This document shows, piece after piece, positions 62,879 to 64,000 of a DNA stretch of 64,000 nt. The stretch spans positions 62,001 to 126,000 of the forward strand of contig NZ_QVLP01000018.1 in NCBI RefSeq assembly GCF_003569805.1, in the 5' to 3' direction. A model generated the notes under the pieces. The model saw nothing but the letters and a program-made list of their open reading frames with translations, ran no database searches and was not told the DNA's origin. Positions within the stretch are counted from its first letter, which is position 1. Each line of letters begins with the position of its first letter. Both the position numbers and the translations under genes were made by a program. This stretch comes from Microbacterium halotolerans. Lineage in GTDB: Bacteria > Actinomycetota > Actinomycetes > Actinomycetales > Microbacteriaceae.

Positions 62879-64000
62879 TCAGGCGAAGACGTGCGCCAGG
62901 GTCGACGGCAGGCCGCGGTCGCGCAGCGCCGTGCGGGCGGCGTACCAGCCGGCCATGCCGTTCACTCCGGGGCCGGGCGGGGCCGACGCCGAGGCGAGAT
63001 AGACACCGCGCATCGGCGTGCGCCACGGTGTGGGTGAGATCACGGGGCGGCGGAACGCCTGCATCAGCGTGAACGCGCCGCCGAGCACGTCGCCGCCGAG
63101 GGCCGACGGGTTCTCCGCCTCTCGGGCGTTCGCCGGCACCGCATGCGAGGCGAGCACGCGGTCGCGGAAGCCGGGAGCGAAGCGCTCGATCTGCGCGGTG
63201 ATCAGCTCGGTCGGGTCGACGGGGGATTCATTCGGCACGTGGATGTACGCCCACAGCACCTGCTTGCCCTCCGGCGCCCTGGTCGCGTCGAGCACCGACG
63301 GCTGCACCGCCAGCACGTACGGCGCATCGCTGATGCGACCGCGCGCGACGGCGTTCTCGCTCGCCTCCGTCTCGGCGCGCGTGCCGCCCACGTGCACGGT
63401 GGGGGAGAGCGTCAGGGCCTCGTCGGCCCACGGAACGGGGCCGTCGAGTGCGAAGTCGACCTTCGCGGCGGCCGGCCCGTATCTGTAGCGATCCAGCGCG
63501 CGTGCGTACGACGACGGCACATCCGGATGTGTCAGTGCCAGCTTCGGCGATGTGTCGAGCATCAGCACGTCGCCCGACGCGGGATCCCCCCAGTCGAGGG
63601 ACGCCAGGTCGCGCACGTGCTCGCCCGTGACGACGCGGCCGCCGTGCGCGGTGAGGTCGGCGATGAGGGCATCGGCGATCGACTGCGCTCCGCCTGCCGG
63701 GTAGCCCCATCCGGTCTCGGCGTGGCCGTGCGCGGCGAGCATCAGCCCGGCTGCCGCACCTGCCAGCGAGGGCAGGGGTGTGTTGGCGTGAGCGAGCACG
63801 CCGGTCAGCAGCGACTGCGCCTCCTCGGTGCGCAGCACGCCGCGGCCGAGCGGTGTGCCTGCAGGCAGCATGCGCAGGGCGAACCGGATGGTGGTGAGCA
63901 GGTCGCGAGGTATGCGCACCATGTTGCTGCCGGTGAAGTCCACGACGCCGCCGATCCGCTTCGCGAGCGGGCTGAGCATCCGGAGCCACGCGGTGCCGTC
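62879..64000 (-). CDS. Phytoene-dehydrogenase-like FAD oxidoreductase, C-terminal part, cut by the window edge
   Basis: The last ~373 residues of an NAD(P)/FAD-dependent oxidoreductase. The frame remains open to the window edge (GTAWLRMLSPLAKRIGG), so the FAD-binding GxGxxG N-terminus is outside. YPAGGAQSIADALIADLTAHGGRVVTGEHV matches the substrate-binding portion and MRGVYLASASAPPGPGVNGMAGWYAARTALRD the conserved C-terminal FAD motif of the CrtI-like family. The substrate is not known; it need not be a carotenoid. Confidence 0.85.
   Translation of the reverse strand, partial: DGTAWLRMLSPLAKRIGGVVDFTGSNMVRIPRDLLTTIRFALRMLPAGTPLGRGVLRTEEAQSLLTGVLAHANTPLPSLAGAAAGLMLAAHGHAETGWGYPAGGAQSIADALIADLTAHGGRVVTGEHVRDLASLDWGDPASGDVLMLDTSPKLALTHPDVPSSYARALDRYRYGPAAAKVDFALDGPVPWADEALTLSPTVHVGGTRAETEASENAVARGRISDAPYVLAVQPSVLDATRAPEGKQVLWAYIHVPNESPVDPTELITAQIERFAPGFRDRVLASHAVPANAREAENPSALGGDVLGGAFTLMQAFRRPVISPTPWRTPMRGVYLASASAPPGPGVNGMAGWYAARTALRDRGLPSTLAHVFA

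Overview
This window looks like chromosomal DNA from a high-GC actinobacterium, most likely Microbacteriaceae and probably Microbacterium or a close relative. The evidence is the strong G/C third-position bias, the guaB plus guaB3-like gene pair, DUF3817 and SURF1 proteins next to guaA, a cell-wall protein with an LAATG sortase signal, an F420-type oxidoreductase, CIRCE control of groES, and many genes whose start lies 6-7 nt after a TANNNT -10 hexamer (leaderless transcription). The genus is inferred. I saw no rRNA, tRNA, CRISPR array, transposase, integrase or replication origin.

Layout. 1-7.2 kb: the 5' end of nadE, a large RecB-nuclease/helicase fusion, upp, tadA, an epimerase and an AraC regulator. 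7.2-9.9 kb: small accessory genes (VOC, GNAT, an AbiEi/DUF559-type protein) separated by four copies of a palindromic element; three copies are 98 bp and one is 89 bp. 9.9-13.7 kb: an LLM oxidoreductase, a methyltransferase, then a cassette of two duplicated HTH repressors, an ImmA/IrrE peptidase and a divergent mini-HTH gene. 13.8-20.6 kb: a tightly packed peptide-type ABC importer operon with a nitrilase-family amidohydrolase and an HpcH/HpaI-type aldolase. 20.8-32.2 kb: an apparent sugar or amino-sugar catabolic island. It has a divergent ROK repressor with a 35-bp palindromic operator, an ABC sugar importer, a ROK kinase, a SIS isomerase or deaminase, a phosphotriesterase-family hydrolase, a protein I cannot place, and two tandem YhfX-like PLP proteins.

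32.4-40 kb is housekeeping: groES under two CIRCE operators, rarD, guaB, a guaB3-like paralogue, SURF1, DUF3817 and guaA. 40.1-48.9 kb: a glycine-rich, Ig-repeat, LAATG-anchored surface protein, a convergent LuxR-type (LAL) regulator, a glycosyltransferase and a Bax-inhibitor-1 membrane protein. 49-57.4 kb: a glycerophosphodiesterase, a GntR regulator, PcrA helicase, the MetQNI methionine importer and an SseB-like protein. 57.5-64 kb: a LuxR regulator with an ATPase-like domain, a zinc formaldehyde dehydrogenase with a GlcG/HbpS-type partner, split LigD-type polymerase and ligase genes, and the C-terminal part of a phytoene-dehydrogenase-like oxidoreductase.

The most notable items are the YhfX/phosphotriesterase/ROK island with its unplaced protein and operator, two unrelated families of near-constant-length intergenic palindromic elements (98 bp at 7.8-9.85 kb; 66 bp at 35.65, 57.43 and 60.59 kb), and the genome-wide leaderless promoter pattern.
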